Source: Clostridium swellfunianum
GTDB taxonomy: Bacteria; Bacillota; Clostridia; Clostridiales; Clostridiaceae
Length of the DNA stretch: 64,000 nt
Reading direction: 5' to 3'
Assembly: GCF_023656515.1 (NCBI RefSeq)
Contig: NZ_JAMOFV010000006.1
Location: 1,031,975 to 1,095,974 of the forward strand
Under the pieces are notes generated by a model. That model was not told where the DNA came from, did no database searches, and saw nothing but the letters and a program-made list of their open reading frames with translations. Of this stretch, positions 43,495-52,285 are shown piece after piece. The translations under genes and the position numbers were made by a program. Each line of letters begins with the position of its first letter. The stretch's first letter is position 1.

Positions 43495-44736
43495 ATGAAG
43501 AGATACTTTACAAATCCTGAGCTTAAAATCAGCTCAGGTATTCTTTTTGGGTTATTGAGTATTTTTTTAGTAATACAGGTTTCGGTTTTAAAGCTTCATA
43601 ATGACAGCTTGAAAGAAGACTATATTAAAAGCTTAGGTGCTGTTGCCACTAGAATTATTGAAAAGCATCCGGAGTTAGAAAAGGAGATTATGCCTCTTAT
43701 CTCTAAGGAAATATCAGAGGAGGAAGCATTAAAAGGAAAGACAGTGTTAAGCCAATATGGCTTAAGCAAAGACCTTGAAAGCGAGCTTTTTCCTTACGTA
43801 AATAAAACGGCTGCAAGAAATACTCAAACTGTTATGGTTATTTACTTTGCAATGGCTGCAGCATTATTTATGTTTAACTACTCTCAGCTTGGCTACTTCT
43901 ATGAAAGGATAAGAAAGCTAACCCTAGGGGCAAGGCGTGTAATTGATGGAGAATATGATATAAGCATAAATGAAAATAAAGAAGGGGATGTTTCAAAGCT
44001 TGCTGTTTCCTTTAATTCCATGAAGGAGGTTATAAGAAATAATTTAAGCCAGCTTAGAAATGAAAAACAGTTTTTAGTTGACCTTTTATCTGATATATCT
44101 CATCAGCTTAAGACCCCGCTATCGTCAATGATTTTGTATAACGATATAATGCTGAGCAAAGAACTATCTAGGGAACAAAATGAAACCTTTTTGCTTAACA
44201 ACCAAAATCAGCTTAACAGAATGCAATGGCTTATACAGAGCATGTTAAAGCTTGCAAAGCTTGACGCTAAAGCTATAGAGCTTCATAAAGAAAACCAATC
44301 CCTTAACGAAACTCTTAAAGAGTCTGTAGAAGCATTAGAGAGTAAGGCGCTGGAAAACAACATAGAAATAAGTATTGAAGAGAAGGCTGACATAGCTTTT
44401 CAGCATGACAGGTTATGGCTAGAAGAGGCTTTTATAAATATCATAAAAAATGGTGTAGAGCACACATCTTCAGGCGGGAAGGTTCATATAGAAATAATAG
44501 AAAACCCAATTTATAGAAGACTGATAATTGAAGATAGTGGAGAAGGTATAAACGAGGAGGATTTACCTCATATTTTTAAAAGATTTTATAAAGCAAAGAC
44601 TTCAAGGAAGACGGATTCAGTTGGTATCGGGCTAGCTTTGGCAAAAGCTATAATTGAAGCACATAATGGAGTGATAGAGGTTCAAAGCAAAATAGGAGTG
44701 GGAACACGGTTTATAGTAACATTTTTGAAGTATTAG
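43495..44736 (+). CDS. Membrane sensor histidine kinase
   Basis: 413 residues. Two membrane helices (about 14-34 and 111-131) flank a small, mostly helical extracellular sensor of about 75 residues. A HAMP domain (about 132-185) leads to HisKA with SDISHQLKTPLSS (H203) and HATPase_c with NIIKNGVEH, DSGEGI and GIGLALAKAI. It is not the Bce-type kinase with a very short loop; the loop could bind a ligand. The ATG at 43495 is favoured although its Shine-Dalgarno site is weak; a GTG at 43471 is possible. Cognate partner of the preceding regulator. Confidence 0.9.
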   Translation: MKRYFTNPELKISSGILFGLLSIFLVIQVSVLKLHNDSLKEDYIKSLGAVATRIIEKHPELEKEIMPLISKEISEEEALKGKTVLSQYGLSKDLESELFPYVNKTAARNTQTVMVIYFAMAAALFMFNYSQLGYFYERIRKLTLGARRVIDGEYDISINENKEGDVSKLAVSFNSMKEVIRNNLSQLRNEKQFLVDLLSDISHQLKTPLSSMILYNDIMLSKELSREQNETFLLNNQNQLNRMQWLIQSMLKLAKLDAKAIELHKENQSLNETLKESVEALESKALENNIEISIEEKADIAFQHDRLWLEEAFINIIKNGVEHTSSGGKVHIEIIENPIYRRLIIEDSGEGINEEDLPHIFKRFYKAKTSRKTDSVGIGLALAKAIIEAHNGVIEVQSKIGVGTRFIVTFLKY

Positions 44737-44783
44737 TCTATAAGCTTATTTAGCTTACTGCAATACCTTGCACAAAGGTTATC

Positions 44784-44798
44784 TTACAAGCATATAAT
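44784..44798 (+). promoter_or_regulatory. Weak third regulator site and -10 upstream of the DUF4097 gene
   Basis: TTACA-AGCA-TATAA at 44784-44797 is one base away from the TTACA-N4-TGTAA dyad. TATAAT at 44793-44798 overlaps it. The downstream TGTAAG repeat and TGGAGT seen in promoters A and B are absent here. Confidence 0.35.
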
Positions 44799-44843
44799 AA
44801 AATATTGCTGTAGGAAAATATTAATACCTGCAAGGAGGATATA

Positions 44844-45638
44844 ATGAAACAACGAATCATTAACGAAGAGTTAAGGAAAATAGCTTTGACAATAGTTATG
44901 ATTGTAATGATGGTAGTGGTTTCAGCCTGTGCTATAACACCTAGGGGATGGTCTAACCATAAGTACAATATAAATCAGGAAGATAAATTTAGTGCAGAAG
45001 CATTTAAGAGCATAACTGTGAGTACTGTTGGCGCGGATATTAAAGTGATAGTTACAAATGAAAAGGAGTTAAGATTTCATTACTATGGAGATGTAACAAT
45101 TGCATCAACTAGGAATAGTCTTGGACCGTATATTGATATAGATGAGACTGGTTCATCACTTGTATTAGCAGAGAAGCTAAGAAGTGGGCTTAATAGTATA
45201 TCTTATAAGGGAAGGGCAAAGCTGGATATATACATGCCTAAAAAGTATGAGGGGCAGTCGAAATTAAATTCAGCTTCCGGTGATGTCTATATTAATAATT
45301 TCGGAGGATACGGTGATATAAACACTGCTTCAGGAGATATAAATATAGAGAATTGCAGAGGAGATTTTGATGTAAATACGGCTTCTGGGAATGTTACTTA
45401 TAGGAAAGATGCTGCCTTAAAAAGTGACCTTGCTATAAATTTAGTATCTGGAGATATTGATATAAGTATTTCTAAAGATTCAGAGTTTAATTTTAAACTA
45501 AGAACAGTATCAGGAAAAATAAAGTGTGATTTTCCTGTAACGTTAGAAGGAAGAGGAGCGGAAGGAACTGTAGGCGGTGGAAAGAATGATATTTCCCTTA
45601 ATACTGTATCAGGGAACATAACTATAAAGAATAATTAA
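44844..45638 (+). CDS. DUF4097-type beta-repeat lipoprotein
   Basis: 264 residues. A lipoprotein signal with lipobox VSAC (Cys 29) is followed by a right-handed beta-type repeat domain in which the turn motif (S/T)(A/V)SG(D/N/K)(I/V) recurs: LNSASGDVYI, NTASGDINI, NTASGNVTY, NLVSGDIDI, RTVSGKIKC and NTVSGNITI. This is the DUF4097/adhesin-like family often found beside envelope-stress two-component systems. ATG behind AAGGAGG. It lies 107 bases after the kinase gene, so it may be in the same transcript or use the -10 at 44793. Exact function unknown. Confidence 0.82.
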   Translation: MKQRIINEELRKIALTIVMIVMMVVVSACAITPRGWSNHKYNINQEDKFSAEAFKSITVSTVGADIKVIVTNEKELRFHYYGDVTIASTRNSLGPYIDIDETGSSLVLAEKLRSGLNSISYKGRAKLDIYMPKKYEGQSKLNSASGDVYINNFGGYGDINTASGDINIENCRGDFDVNTASGNVTYRKDAALKSDLAINLVSGDIDISISKDSEFNFKLRTVSGKIKCDFPVTLEGRGAEGTVGGGKNDISLNTVSGNITIKNN

Positions 45639-45639
45639 G

Positions 45640-45670
45640 AACAGAGGGTAAGCCTCTGTTTTTTTCTTTT
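45640..45670 (+). terminator. Intrinsic terminator of the two-component/DUF4097 unit
   Basis: AACAGAGG (45640-45647) pairs with CCTCTGTT (45653-45660), followed by TTTTTCTTTT. Confidence 0.9.
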
Positions 45671-45688
45671 TAAAAAGCAATTAATATA

Positions 45689-45717
45689 TTGACTTTATTA
45701 CTTCATCATGATAAAGT
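45689..45717 (+). promoter_or_regulatory. Promoter of the amino-acid ABC operon with dyad
   Basis: TTGACT (45689-45694), 17 bases, TAAAGT (45712-45717). An inverted repeat ATTACTT...AAGTAAT spans the spacer and -10 and could be an operator. Confidence 0.6.
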
Positions 45718-45752
45718 AATGATGTAAAAGAAATTAACAGGGGGAATGAATA

Positions 45753-46550
45753 ATGAATAAAATATTTAAAGCAATAGTAGCATTAGGAATCATATCAGTG
45801 ACAGCTTTTGGTGCAGCAGGCTGCAGTAGCAAGACAAAGGACGTAATGGCAAAGGATAAGCTTGTGCTTGGGTTTGATGATACTTTCGTTCCAATGGGCT
45901 TTAAAGATGATAAGGGAGATGTTGTTGGCTTTGATATTGATCTTGCAAAAGAAGTTTCAAAGAAAATAGGTAAAGAAATAACTTTCCAACCCATAGATTG
46001 GTCAATGAAAGAGTCGGAGCTTAATTCGGGCAAGATAGATTTTATTTGGAACGGCTACTCTATAACAAAGGAAAGAGAAGAAAAGGTAAGCTTTACTAAG
46101 CCTTATTTAGATAATAGACAAGTTATAATAACCATAGCAGAATCAAATATAGACAGCAAGACTGATTTAAAAGGTAAAAAGGTTGGAGCTCAAAACCAAT
46201 CAAGTGCAGTAGATGCAATAAATAAAGAAGCTGATGTTTTAAAAAGCTTTAAGGATGGAAAGGTATATACCTTTGAAACAAATAACGATGCCTTAATGGA
46301 TTTAGAAGCAAAAAGAATTGATGCAGTTGTAGCTGATGAAATACTCGCAAGATATTATATAAATGCAAAAGGTAAAGAAAAATACAAAGTGCTAAAAGAT
46401 GACTTTGGAAGCGAAGCCTATGGAGTTGGAGTAAGAAAATCAGATACAGCTTTACTTAATAAAATTAATCAAGCTTTTAGCGATATGAAAAAGGATGGTA
46501 CAGCAAAGAAAATCTCTGAAAAATGGTTTGGAGAAGATATAGTTAAATAA
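45753..46550 (+). CDS. Polar amino-acid ABC transporter substrate-binding lipoprotein
   Basis: 265 residues. Lipobox AAGC (Cys 24) then an SBP_bac_3 domain: LVLGFDDTFVPMGFKDDKGDVVGFDIDLAKEVSKKIGKEITF, the GKKVGAQNQSSAVDAI hinge region, and EAYGVGVRKSDTALLNKINQAFSDMKKDGT at the C terminus. The FDDTFVPMGF start of the domain is typical of glutamine/polar or cystine binding proteins of clostridia; the exact ligand is not resolved. ATG behind CAGGGGG. First gene of a three-gene operon with permease and ATPase. Confidence 0.93.
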   Translation: MNKIFKAIVALGIISVTAFGAAGCSSKTKDVMAKDKLVLGFDDTFVPMGFKDDKGDVVGFDIDLAKEVSKKIGKEITFQPIDWSMKESELNSGKIDFIWNGYSITKEREEKVSFTKPYLDNRQVIITIAESNIDSKTDLKGKKVGAQNQSSAVDAINKEADVLKSFKDGKVYTFETNNDALMDLEAKRIDAVVADEILARYYINAKGKEKYKVLKDDFGSEAYGVGVRKSDTALLNKINQAFSDMKKDGTAKKISEKWFGEDIVK

Positions 46551-46569
46551 GCTTCTACAGGAGGATTCT

Positions 46570-47211
46570 ATGAACGGCATAACTAACTTATTGCCTCAGG
46601 TGCTTGAAGGACTTAAGGTAACCCTACAGGTATTTGCGCTAACTTTAATACTCTCAATACCGCTTGGAGTAATAATATCACTAGGAAGGCTTTCTAAAAA
46701 CAAAATAATTAGCAAGGCAACAGGTTTTTACGTGCTTGTTATGAGAGGAACTCCTCTTTTGCTTCAAATTGTATTTATATTCTTTGGACTTCCTGTTATA
46801 GGTATAACCTTTGACAGGTTTCCGGCAGCAATAGCAGCCTTCGTGCTTAACTATGGCGCTTACTTTGCAGAAATTTTTAGAGCCGGAATAGCGTCTATTG
46901 ATGAAGGTCAATATGAAGCAGGAAAGGTTCTTGGCTTCCCGCAAAAATATATATTTTTTAGAATAGTACTTCCTCAGTCTATTAAAAGAATACTGCCTGC
47001 AGTCGCTAATGAAGTTATTACTCTTGTTAAAGATACAGCTTTGGTTTATGTAGTAGGACTAGATGAGCTTTTGAAGGTTGGGAAGATAGCTTCAAATAAA
47101 GAAGCTTCCTTAGTACCATTATTCTTGGTAGGAATTATTTATTTGCTCTTAATAGGATTATTTACACAGATGTTTAAGAGACTAGAAAAAAGATATAGTT
47201 ATTATCAGTAG
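46570..47211 (+). CDS. Polar amino-acid ABC transporter permease
   Basis: 213 residues, HisM/GlnP family, about five membrane helices. The EAA-type motif is GQYEAGKVLGFPQKYIFFRIVLPQSIKRILPA (about 114-145), and the N-terminal VLEGLKVTLQVFALTLILSIPLGVIISLGRLS and VMRGTPLLLQIVFIFFGLP are typical. Single permease, so a homodimer is expected. ATG behind CAGGAGG, 19 bases after the binding-protein gene. Confidence 0.95.
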   Translation: MNGITNLLPQVLEGLKVTLQVFALTLILSIPLGVIISLGRLSKNKIISKATGFYVLVMRGTPLLLQIVFIFFGLPVIGITFDRFPAAIAAFVLNYGAYFAEIFRAGIASIDEGQYEAGKVLGFPQKYIFFRIVLPQSIKRILPAVANEVITLVKDTALVYVVGLDELLKVGKIASNKEASLVPLFLVGIIYLLLIGLFTQMFKRLEKRYSYYQ

Positions 47212-47224
47212 GGGGAAGGACACT

Positions 47225-47914
47225 ATGCTTAAAGTAGAAGGTTTAGAAAAAAGCTTTGATAAAAACAAAGTATTAAAGGGAGTTGACCTTGAGCTTAAGG
47301 AGGGAGAAATCACTGTTATAGTTGGACCTTCAGGCGGTGGTAAAACAACTCTTCTTAGATGTGTAGGTGGATTAACCACTCCTGATAAGGGTTCAGTAGA
47401 AATAAATGGAGCATTCTTGTTTAAGGATGGAAAGCTGGCTAAAAAGAGCAACGAAGCACAAATAAGGAAGGAGGTTGGTCTTGTATTTCAAAACTTTAAT
47501 CTGTTTCCTCACATGAATGCTTTAGAAAATATAGCTGAGGCTCCAAGAGTTGTGTTAGGTATGGCAGGAGACAAAGCAAAGGATAGAGCAGTAGAAATTT
47601 TAAGCTATTTAGGTCTTGATGATAAGCAGCTTAATTATCCATGTGAGCTTTCAGGAGGACAAAAACAGAGAGTAGGTATTGGAAGGGCTCTTGCTATGGA
47701 GCCAAAGCTTATATGCTTTGACGAGCCAACCTCTGCCCTAGACCCAAGCATGACGGGAGAGGTTGCAAACCTAATTAAAAAGGTTAGCCTGGAAAAGAAT
47801 ATGACAGTTTTAATCATAACTCATGATATGAATTTTGCAACAATGGTTGCAGATAGAATTTTATCTATGGATAATGGAGTATTAAAGCAGGAGCATATGT
47901 ATGCTTTAGATTGA
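47225..47914 (+). CDS. Polar amino-acid ABC transporter ATP-binding protein
   Basis: 229 residues, GlnQ/HisP type. Walker A GPSGGGKTT at about 33-41, Q loop FQNFNLFPHM, signature LSGGQKQRVGIGRAL, Walker B LICFDEPTSALDPS, switch His ITHDM. Slightly shorter than the usual 240 residues at the C terminus but complete in motifs. ATG behind AGGGGGAAGG. Last gene of the operon. Confidence 0.95.
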   Translation: MLKVEGLEKSFDKNKVLKGVDLELKEGEITVIVGPSGGGKTTLLRCVGGLTTPDKGSVEINGAFLFKDGKLAKKSNEAQIRKEVGLVFQNFNLFPHMNALENIAEAPRVVLGMAGDKAKDRAVEILSYLGLDDKQLNYPCELSGGQKQRVGIGRALAMEPKLICFDEPTSALDPSMTGEVANLIKKVSLEKNMTVLIITHDMNFATMVADRILSMDNGVLKQEHMYALD

Positions 47915-47937
47915 AAGAAGATAAAAAATGAAAATGT

Positions 47938-47982
47938 ACAGGTGATAGGTCTTATTAAGACAGTCAGCTGTATTTTTTATTT
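47938..47982 (+). terminator. Probable terminator of the amino-acid ABC operon
   Basis: An imperfect stem with GTCTT/AAGAC core and ACAG/CTGT base is followed by ATTTTTTATTTTT. The remainder of the 47915-48216 gap holds AT-rich microrepeat-like sequence and the promoter at 48128; no gene is seen. Confidence 0.55.
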
Positions 47983-48127
47983 TTATATTATCTGTATAGG
48001 ATAGATAAGCAGAAGGTATTGGTTTGAAAGCATCGGAACCTGCATGAATACTACATATTCTTATATTTATTTATTCATATATTTAAAAGAATATATATTT
48101 TTGAAAACAATGCCTGAAGAGTTAATG

Positions 48128-48156
48128 TTGACATTGTGCTAGCAGATTTATACAAT
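48128..48156 (+). promoter_or_regulatory. Strong sigma-A promoter of mannosidase 1
   Basis: TTGACA (48128-48133), 17 bases, TACAAT (48151-48156), 60 bases before the ATG. The CTATCAG operator found at 51329 and 52200 is not present here. Confidence 0.75.
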
Positions 48157-48216
48157 TAAGTAAAATTACTAAATGCCATAATAACAGCAAAGCTGCTAAT
48201 TAAAAAGGAGGAAAAG

Positions 48217-51200
48217 ATGCCGTATTTTACTAGCTCATACAAACAAAGCATTAGTGTGTTCAAGGCAAGGGTAGAAGAAAAAATATATAACAAAATTGCC
48301 TTGCTGAGTATTGATGCATGGGTTACAGAAGAACCAATTCATTTTAAAGAAAGAACAAAAGGTAAGTATATTTCGCTAAATTTAGAAGATAGCTGGGGAA
48401 AACTTTGGGATTGTGCATGGTTTAAATTTACTGGAGTTGTACCAAAATCTGCAGCTCATAAAAAAATTGTATTATTGATAGACTTAAGTGGGGAGGCATG
48501 CATATTTGATGAAGATGGTTGTCCCATACAGGGGCTAACTAATGTTAGCTCTGAATTTGATTTAACTCTTGGAAAACCTGGTAAGAGAGTGATTCATTTT
48601 TTAAATGAAGCCCATGGGGGTGAGAAAATTGATATATGGGCAGATGCTGGGTGTAATGATCTTTTTGGATATTATAGAGATAGCGGAAAAATAAAAGAAG
48701 CCCATATTGCAATTTTGAATGAAGAAATGCATCAGCTGTACTACGATATAGAAGTGCTTCAAGAACTGATGGAGCAACTTTCAGAGGATTCCCCAAGATA
48801 TCAGAGAATTTTATCTGCTTTGTTTTCCGCTTTTAAGGTTATGATAAACTATGATGAAGAAGAGGCTAAAAAAGCAAGAGAAATTCTTTCTGTAGAGCTT
48901 AATAGAAATTGCGGAGATGAAGCTTTAAAGATAAGTGCTATAGGACATGCTCACATTGACTTAGCTTGGCTTTGGCCCATAAGGGAAACCATAAGAAAGG
49001 GAGCCCGTACATTTTCAACAGTCTTGTCAAATATGGAGAGATATCCTGAATACGTATTCGGAGCAAGTCAGCCTCAGCTCTATGCATGGATTAAAGAACG
49101 ATACCCTAAGCTTTATGATAAGATAAAGATGCGTATAGAAGAAGGACGCTGGGAAGCTCAAGGCGGTATGTGGGTTGAGCCTGATACAAATGTTTCAGGT
49201 GGAGAGGCTTTAGTTCGTCAAGTTCTTTATGGGAAGAAGTTTTTTAAAGAAGAATTTAATAAGGAAATGAAGATATTATGGCTTCCAGATGTATTTGGAT
49301 ATAGTGCTGCCCTTCCGCAAATTCTAAAAAAATCTGATATAGATTATTTTATGACAATAAAACTATCTTGGAACGAATACAACCAATTTCCGCATCACAC
49401 TTTCATGTGGGAAGGGATAGATGGAAGCAGGATACTAGCACATATGCCTCCGGAAGGAACTTACAACAGCTCAGCTGCTCCAAGGGCTATAAAAGAAGCA
49501 GAGAGAAATTTTAAAGATAAGGGAGTTTCTGAGGACTGTTTAATGCTCTTTGGAATAGGAGATGGAGGCGGAGGGCCAGGAGAAGAACATCTTGAGAGGC
49601 TAAAACGAGAAAAGAACTTAAATGGATTAGTACCTCTTAAGCAAGAGCCCTCATTAGAGTTTTTCAAAAGGATTGAGAAAAACATATCAAATTACAAGGT
49701 CTGGTGGGGAGAATTATATTTGGAAAAACATCAGGGGACTTACACTACACAAGCTAAAAATAAAAAATTCAATAGAAGAATGGAATTTGCCCTTAGGGAA
49801 TTGGAGTATGCATCTGTACTAGCACAAATAGAAGGTGTAAGGTTATATCCTCAGCTAGAAATCGAGGGTATATGGAAGGAAATACTGCTATACCAGTTCC
49901 ATGATATATTGCCGGGATCATCCATAAAAAGAGTATATGATGAATCAATTGAAAGGTATGAATATTTGCTTAAGCTAACAGAAGAGCTAACCAAGGATAC
50001 CTATAGAGCTTTACTTGAGAGTTCATGCCGCATAGATGAGGCCGCCTCTGATGCTTTGTTAACAAATAAAACCTCCAAAGAAGCTAAAGCTTTTGCAGTA
50101 ATTAACTCGCTATCCTGGGATAGAGAAGAATGGATTAATATAAATGGAAACTGGATTAAGGCCAAAGTACCAGCTATGAGTGAAATATCTGTGATGTGCA
50201 GCAAATGCAATACTGATTCTTTTGGAGTTAGTTCAGAAAATAACTTTATAGAAAACAATTTACTGAAGGTAAGGTTTAACGAAGATGGCTCCCTCGAATC
50301 TGTATTTGATAAAGAATTTTCAAGAGAAGTTTTGGATACAAATTTTAAGGCAAATGTGCTTACTGTATATGAAGAGCCTTATGGAAATGCGTGGGATTTT
50401 TCACCAGCTTGCTATGATATACCTCAGGAGAGCTTTAAATTACAGTATTCTGAAAGTATGACTGATGGCCCAAAGGCAATTGTTAAACAAATTTATAAAT
50501 ATAATTTATCAACTGTTGAGCAGCAGATTATATTAACTGAAGGCAGCAGGAGAATTGATTTTTGCACAAAGGTTGACTGGCATGAGAGCAATAAAATGCT
50601 TAGAACCTCTTTTCCAATCAATGTATATACTAATGAGGTAAGTTGTGATATTCAGTTTGGAACTATAAAACGCTCTAATCACGACAACACAAGCTGGGAT
50701 ATGGCAAAGTATGAAATATGTGCTCATAAATATGTTGATTTATCTCAAAGAGATTATGGAGCTGCATTATTAAATGACTGCAAATATGGTCATAGAGTTA
50801 AAGAAAATATAATGGATTTAAATCTCTTAAGAAGTACTAATATGCCAGGTATTGAAGCAGATAAAGGGGCTCATGAATTTACTTATTCACTATATCCTCA
50901 TAATGGCGATTGTATCAAAGGACAGGTTAATAGAAAAGCGTATGAATTGAATCTGCCATTAAAAACCATTGAATTTAGCTGTGATAGTTACATTACTGGC
51001 AGGAAGGAAGCCTTCATAAGAGTTGATAGTGAAAACATAATTGTTGAATCCATAAAAAAGGCAGAATATAGTGATGATATTATTGTAAGGCTGTATGAAT
51101 GCAGTGGCAGCAGTGAAAAAGCAAAACTGAAGTTTGGATATAGAATTGAGAATGTACAGCTCGTTAATTTAATGGAGAAAGCTATAGAGAATGATGTATT

Positions 51201-51276
51201 TAATAGAGTAAGTAATGAATTATCATTCAAGCCCTTCGAAATTTTAACGCTAAAGGTAAGCTGTCCACAAAAATAA
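48217..51276 (+). CDS. GH38 alpha-mannosidase 1
   Basis: 1019 residues, cytoplasmic (no signal peptide). GH38 enzymes are zinc-dependent retaining alpha-mannosidases. The N-terminal beta domain (1-235) precedes the catalytic domain: GHAHIDLAWLW with zinc ligands H246 and D248, EAQGGMWVEPDTNVSGGEAL, and LWLPDVFGYSAALPQI with nucleophile D358. HDILPGSSIKRVYDE closes the catalytic part, the alpha-mannosidase middle domain follows, and the C-terminal beta domains have NHDNTSWDMAKYEICAHK and GAHEFTYSLYPH. ATG behind AAGGAGG. It has its own promoter; the GntR gene follows with a separate promoter. Diverged paralogue of the enzyme at 52286. Confidence 0.93.
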   Translation: MPYFTSSYKQSISVFKARVEEKIYNKIALLSIDAWVTEEPIHFKERTKGKYISLNLEDSWGKLWDCAWFKFTGVVPKSAAHKKIVLLIDLSGEACIFDEDGCPIQGLTNVSSEFDLTLGKPGKRVIHFLNEAHGGEKIDIWADAGCNDLFGYYRDSGKIKEAHIAILNEEMHQLYYDIEVLQELMEQLSEDSPRYQRILSALFSAFKVMINYDEEEAKKAREILSVELNRNCGDEALKISAIGHAHIDLAWLWPIRETIRKGARTFSTVLSNMERYPEYVFGASQPQLYAWIKERYPKLYDKIKMRIEEGRWEAQGGMWVEPDTNVSGGEALVRQVLYGKKFFKEEFNKEMKILWLPDVFGYSAALPQILKKSDIDYFMTIKLSWNEYNQFPHHTFMWEGIDGSRILAHMPPEGTYNSSAAPRAIKEAERNFKDKGVSEDCLMLFGIGDGGGGPGEEHLERLKREKNLNGLVPLKQEPSLEFFKRIEKNISNYKVWWGELYLEKHQGTYTTQAKNKKFNRRMEFALRELEYASVLAQIEGVRLYPQLEIEGIWKEILLYQFHDILPGSSIKRVYDESIERYEYLLKLTEELTKDTYRALLESSCRIDEAASDALLTNKTSKEAKAFAVINSLSWDREEWININGNWIKAKVPAMSEISVMCSKCNTDSFGVSSENNFIENNLLKVRFNEDGSLESVFDKEFSREVLDTNFKANVLTVYEEPYGNAWDFSPACYDIPQESFKLQYSESMTDGPKAIVKQIYKYNLSTVEQQIILTEGSRRIDFCTKVDWHESNKMLRTSFPINVYTNEVSCDIQFGTIKRSNHDNTSWDMAKYEICAHKYVDLSQRDYGAALLNDCKYGHRVKENIMDLNLLRSTNMPGIEADKGAHEFTYSLYPHNGDCIKGQVNRKAYELNLPLKTIEFSCDSYITGRKEAFIRVDSENIIVESIKKAEYSDDIIVRLYECSGSSEKAKLKFGYRIENVQLVNLMEKAIENDVFNRVSNELSFKPFEILTLKVSCPQK

Positions 51277-51291
51277 TATCCTAAAAACATA

Positions 51292-51346
51292 TTGATTTAT
51301 AAATTATATAGTGTATAATTATATTAACCTATCAGATAGCTGATAG
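51292..51346 (+). promoter_or_regulatory. Promoter of the GntR gene with 18-bp palindromic operator
   Basis: TTGATT (51292-51297), 16 bases, TATAAT (51314-51319). CTATCAG-ATAG-CTGATAG at 51329-51346 begins about +2 relative to the predicted start. It recurs with one mismatch at 52200-52217, suggesting autorepression. Confidence 0.75.
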
Positions 51347-51377
51347 TTATATGATATCGTTCACATGTGAGGTATAT

Positions 51378-52058
51378 ATGAGCACAATTAAAAGATTGCC
51401 ATTACAATCAGAGATAATTGAATTTATAAAGCAATATATTGAAAAAAATAATTTAAAGAATGGGGATAGACTTCCTTCTCAGTCGGAATTAATTGAGATT
51501 TTGGGAGTTAGCAGATCTTCAATTAGAGAGGCTATTAAAACTTTAGAAGCAAAAAATGTTTTGGAAGTTGCTAATGGTAAGGGCGTTTTTGTGAAGGATG
51601 GATCCTCAAATACTATATCTGCCGAAATAGAGTTTGGAAAAGAGAAAGAATCCATATTAGAGCTCTTAGAGGCCAGAAGAATACTAGAAAAGGAAATAAT
51701 ACATCTAGTTATTCAAAATGCTACAGAAGAAGAGTTGGATGGAATTGAGAAAATCTTGAAAGTATTAATGGAGAAATACCATAGAGGCGTAAAACAAAAC
51801 GTTGAAGATAGGCAGTTCCATATGGCTATATATAACAGCTGCCACAATAGAATAATGATTCAGTTAATAGATTCCATAGATGGACTTCTAAACAAGCTGT
51901 GGGAGTTCCCTTTAGGAATGAAGGATCCTTTTACAGATACTATACCATTACACGAAGATTTATTTATAAATATAAGAAAAAGAAATGTTAAAAAAGCACA
52001 AGCAATTAATGATAAAATTATCAGTATGATATATAGAGATGTTAAGTCAGCTAATTAG
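51378..52058 (+). CDS. GntR/FadR-family transcriptional regulator of the mannosidase island
   Basis: 226 residues. The N-terminal winged helix of the GntR family (IIEFIKQYIEKNNLKNGDRLPSQSELIEILGVSRSSIREAIKTLEAKNVLEVANGKGVFV, about 12-70) is followed by an all-helical FCD domain (about 85-220) that binds a small ligand. Metal/ligand-type histidines are visible in FHMAIYNSCHNR and LHEDLF. The ATG at 51378 follows GTGAGGT; an in-frame ATG at 51351 lies inside the leader just after the operator and lacks a site. The 18-bp dyads upstream of it and of mannosidase 2 are its probable operators. The effector is likely a sugar derivative, by context. Confidence 0.88.
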   Translation: MSTIKRLPLQSEIIEFIKQYIEKNNLKNGDRLPSQSELIEILGVSRSSIREAIKTLEAKNVLEVANGKGVFVKDGSSNTISAEIEFGKEKESILELLEARRILEKEIIHLVIQNATEEELDGIEKILKVLMEKYHRGVKQNVEDRQFHMAIYNSCHNRIMIQLIDSIDGLLNKLWEFPLGMKDPFTDTIPLHEDLFINIRKRNVKKAQAINDKIISMIYRDVKSAN

Positions 52059-52159
52059 TTGAAATTGCAATAAAGTTTTCTCTTTAATGACCTCAAAGTA
52101 TAGCTAATGTTCAAGTACTTTGAAAGTCATTAAGGTATTATAACTTGTGCATTATGAAC

Positions 52160-52217
52160 AAAGCTTGTATATTGATACAAGCTTTTTAGAAAAAACAACC
52201 TATCTGATAGCTGATAG
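52160..52217 (+). promoter_or_regulatory. Terminator of the GntR gene and second operator copy
   Basis: AAAGCTTGTAT (52160-52170) and its complement (52175-52185) with a T run end the regulator gene. CTATCTG-ATAG-CTGATAG follows at 52200-52217. A possible promoter TTGTGC-17-TATATT (52145-52150, 52168-52173) overlaps the hairpin. Another imperfect hairpin is at 52084-52132. Confidence 0.65.
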
Positions 52218-52285
52218 CAGTTAGCATGCAGCTTGATTAGAAGTGCTTAATAGAAATTTAACCGGAAAGGTCGTGGCAATATTTT

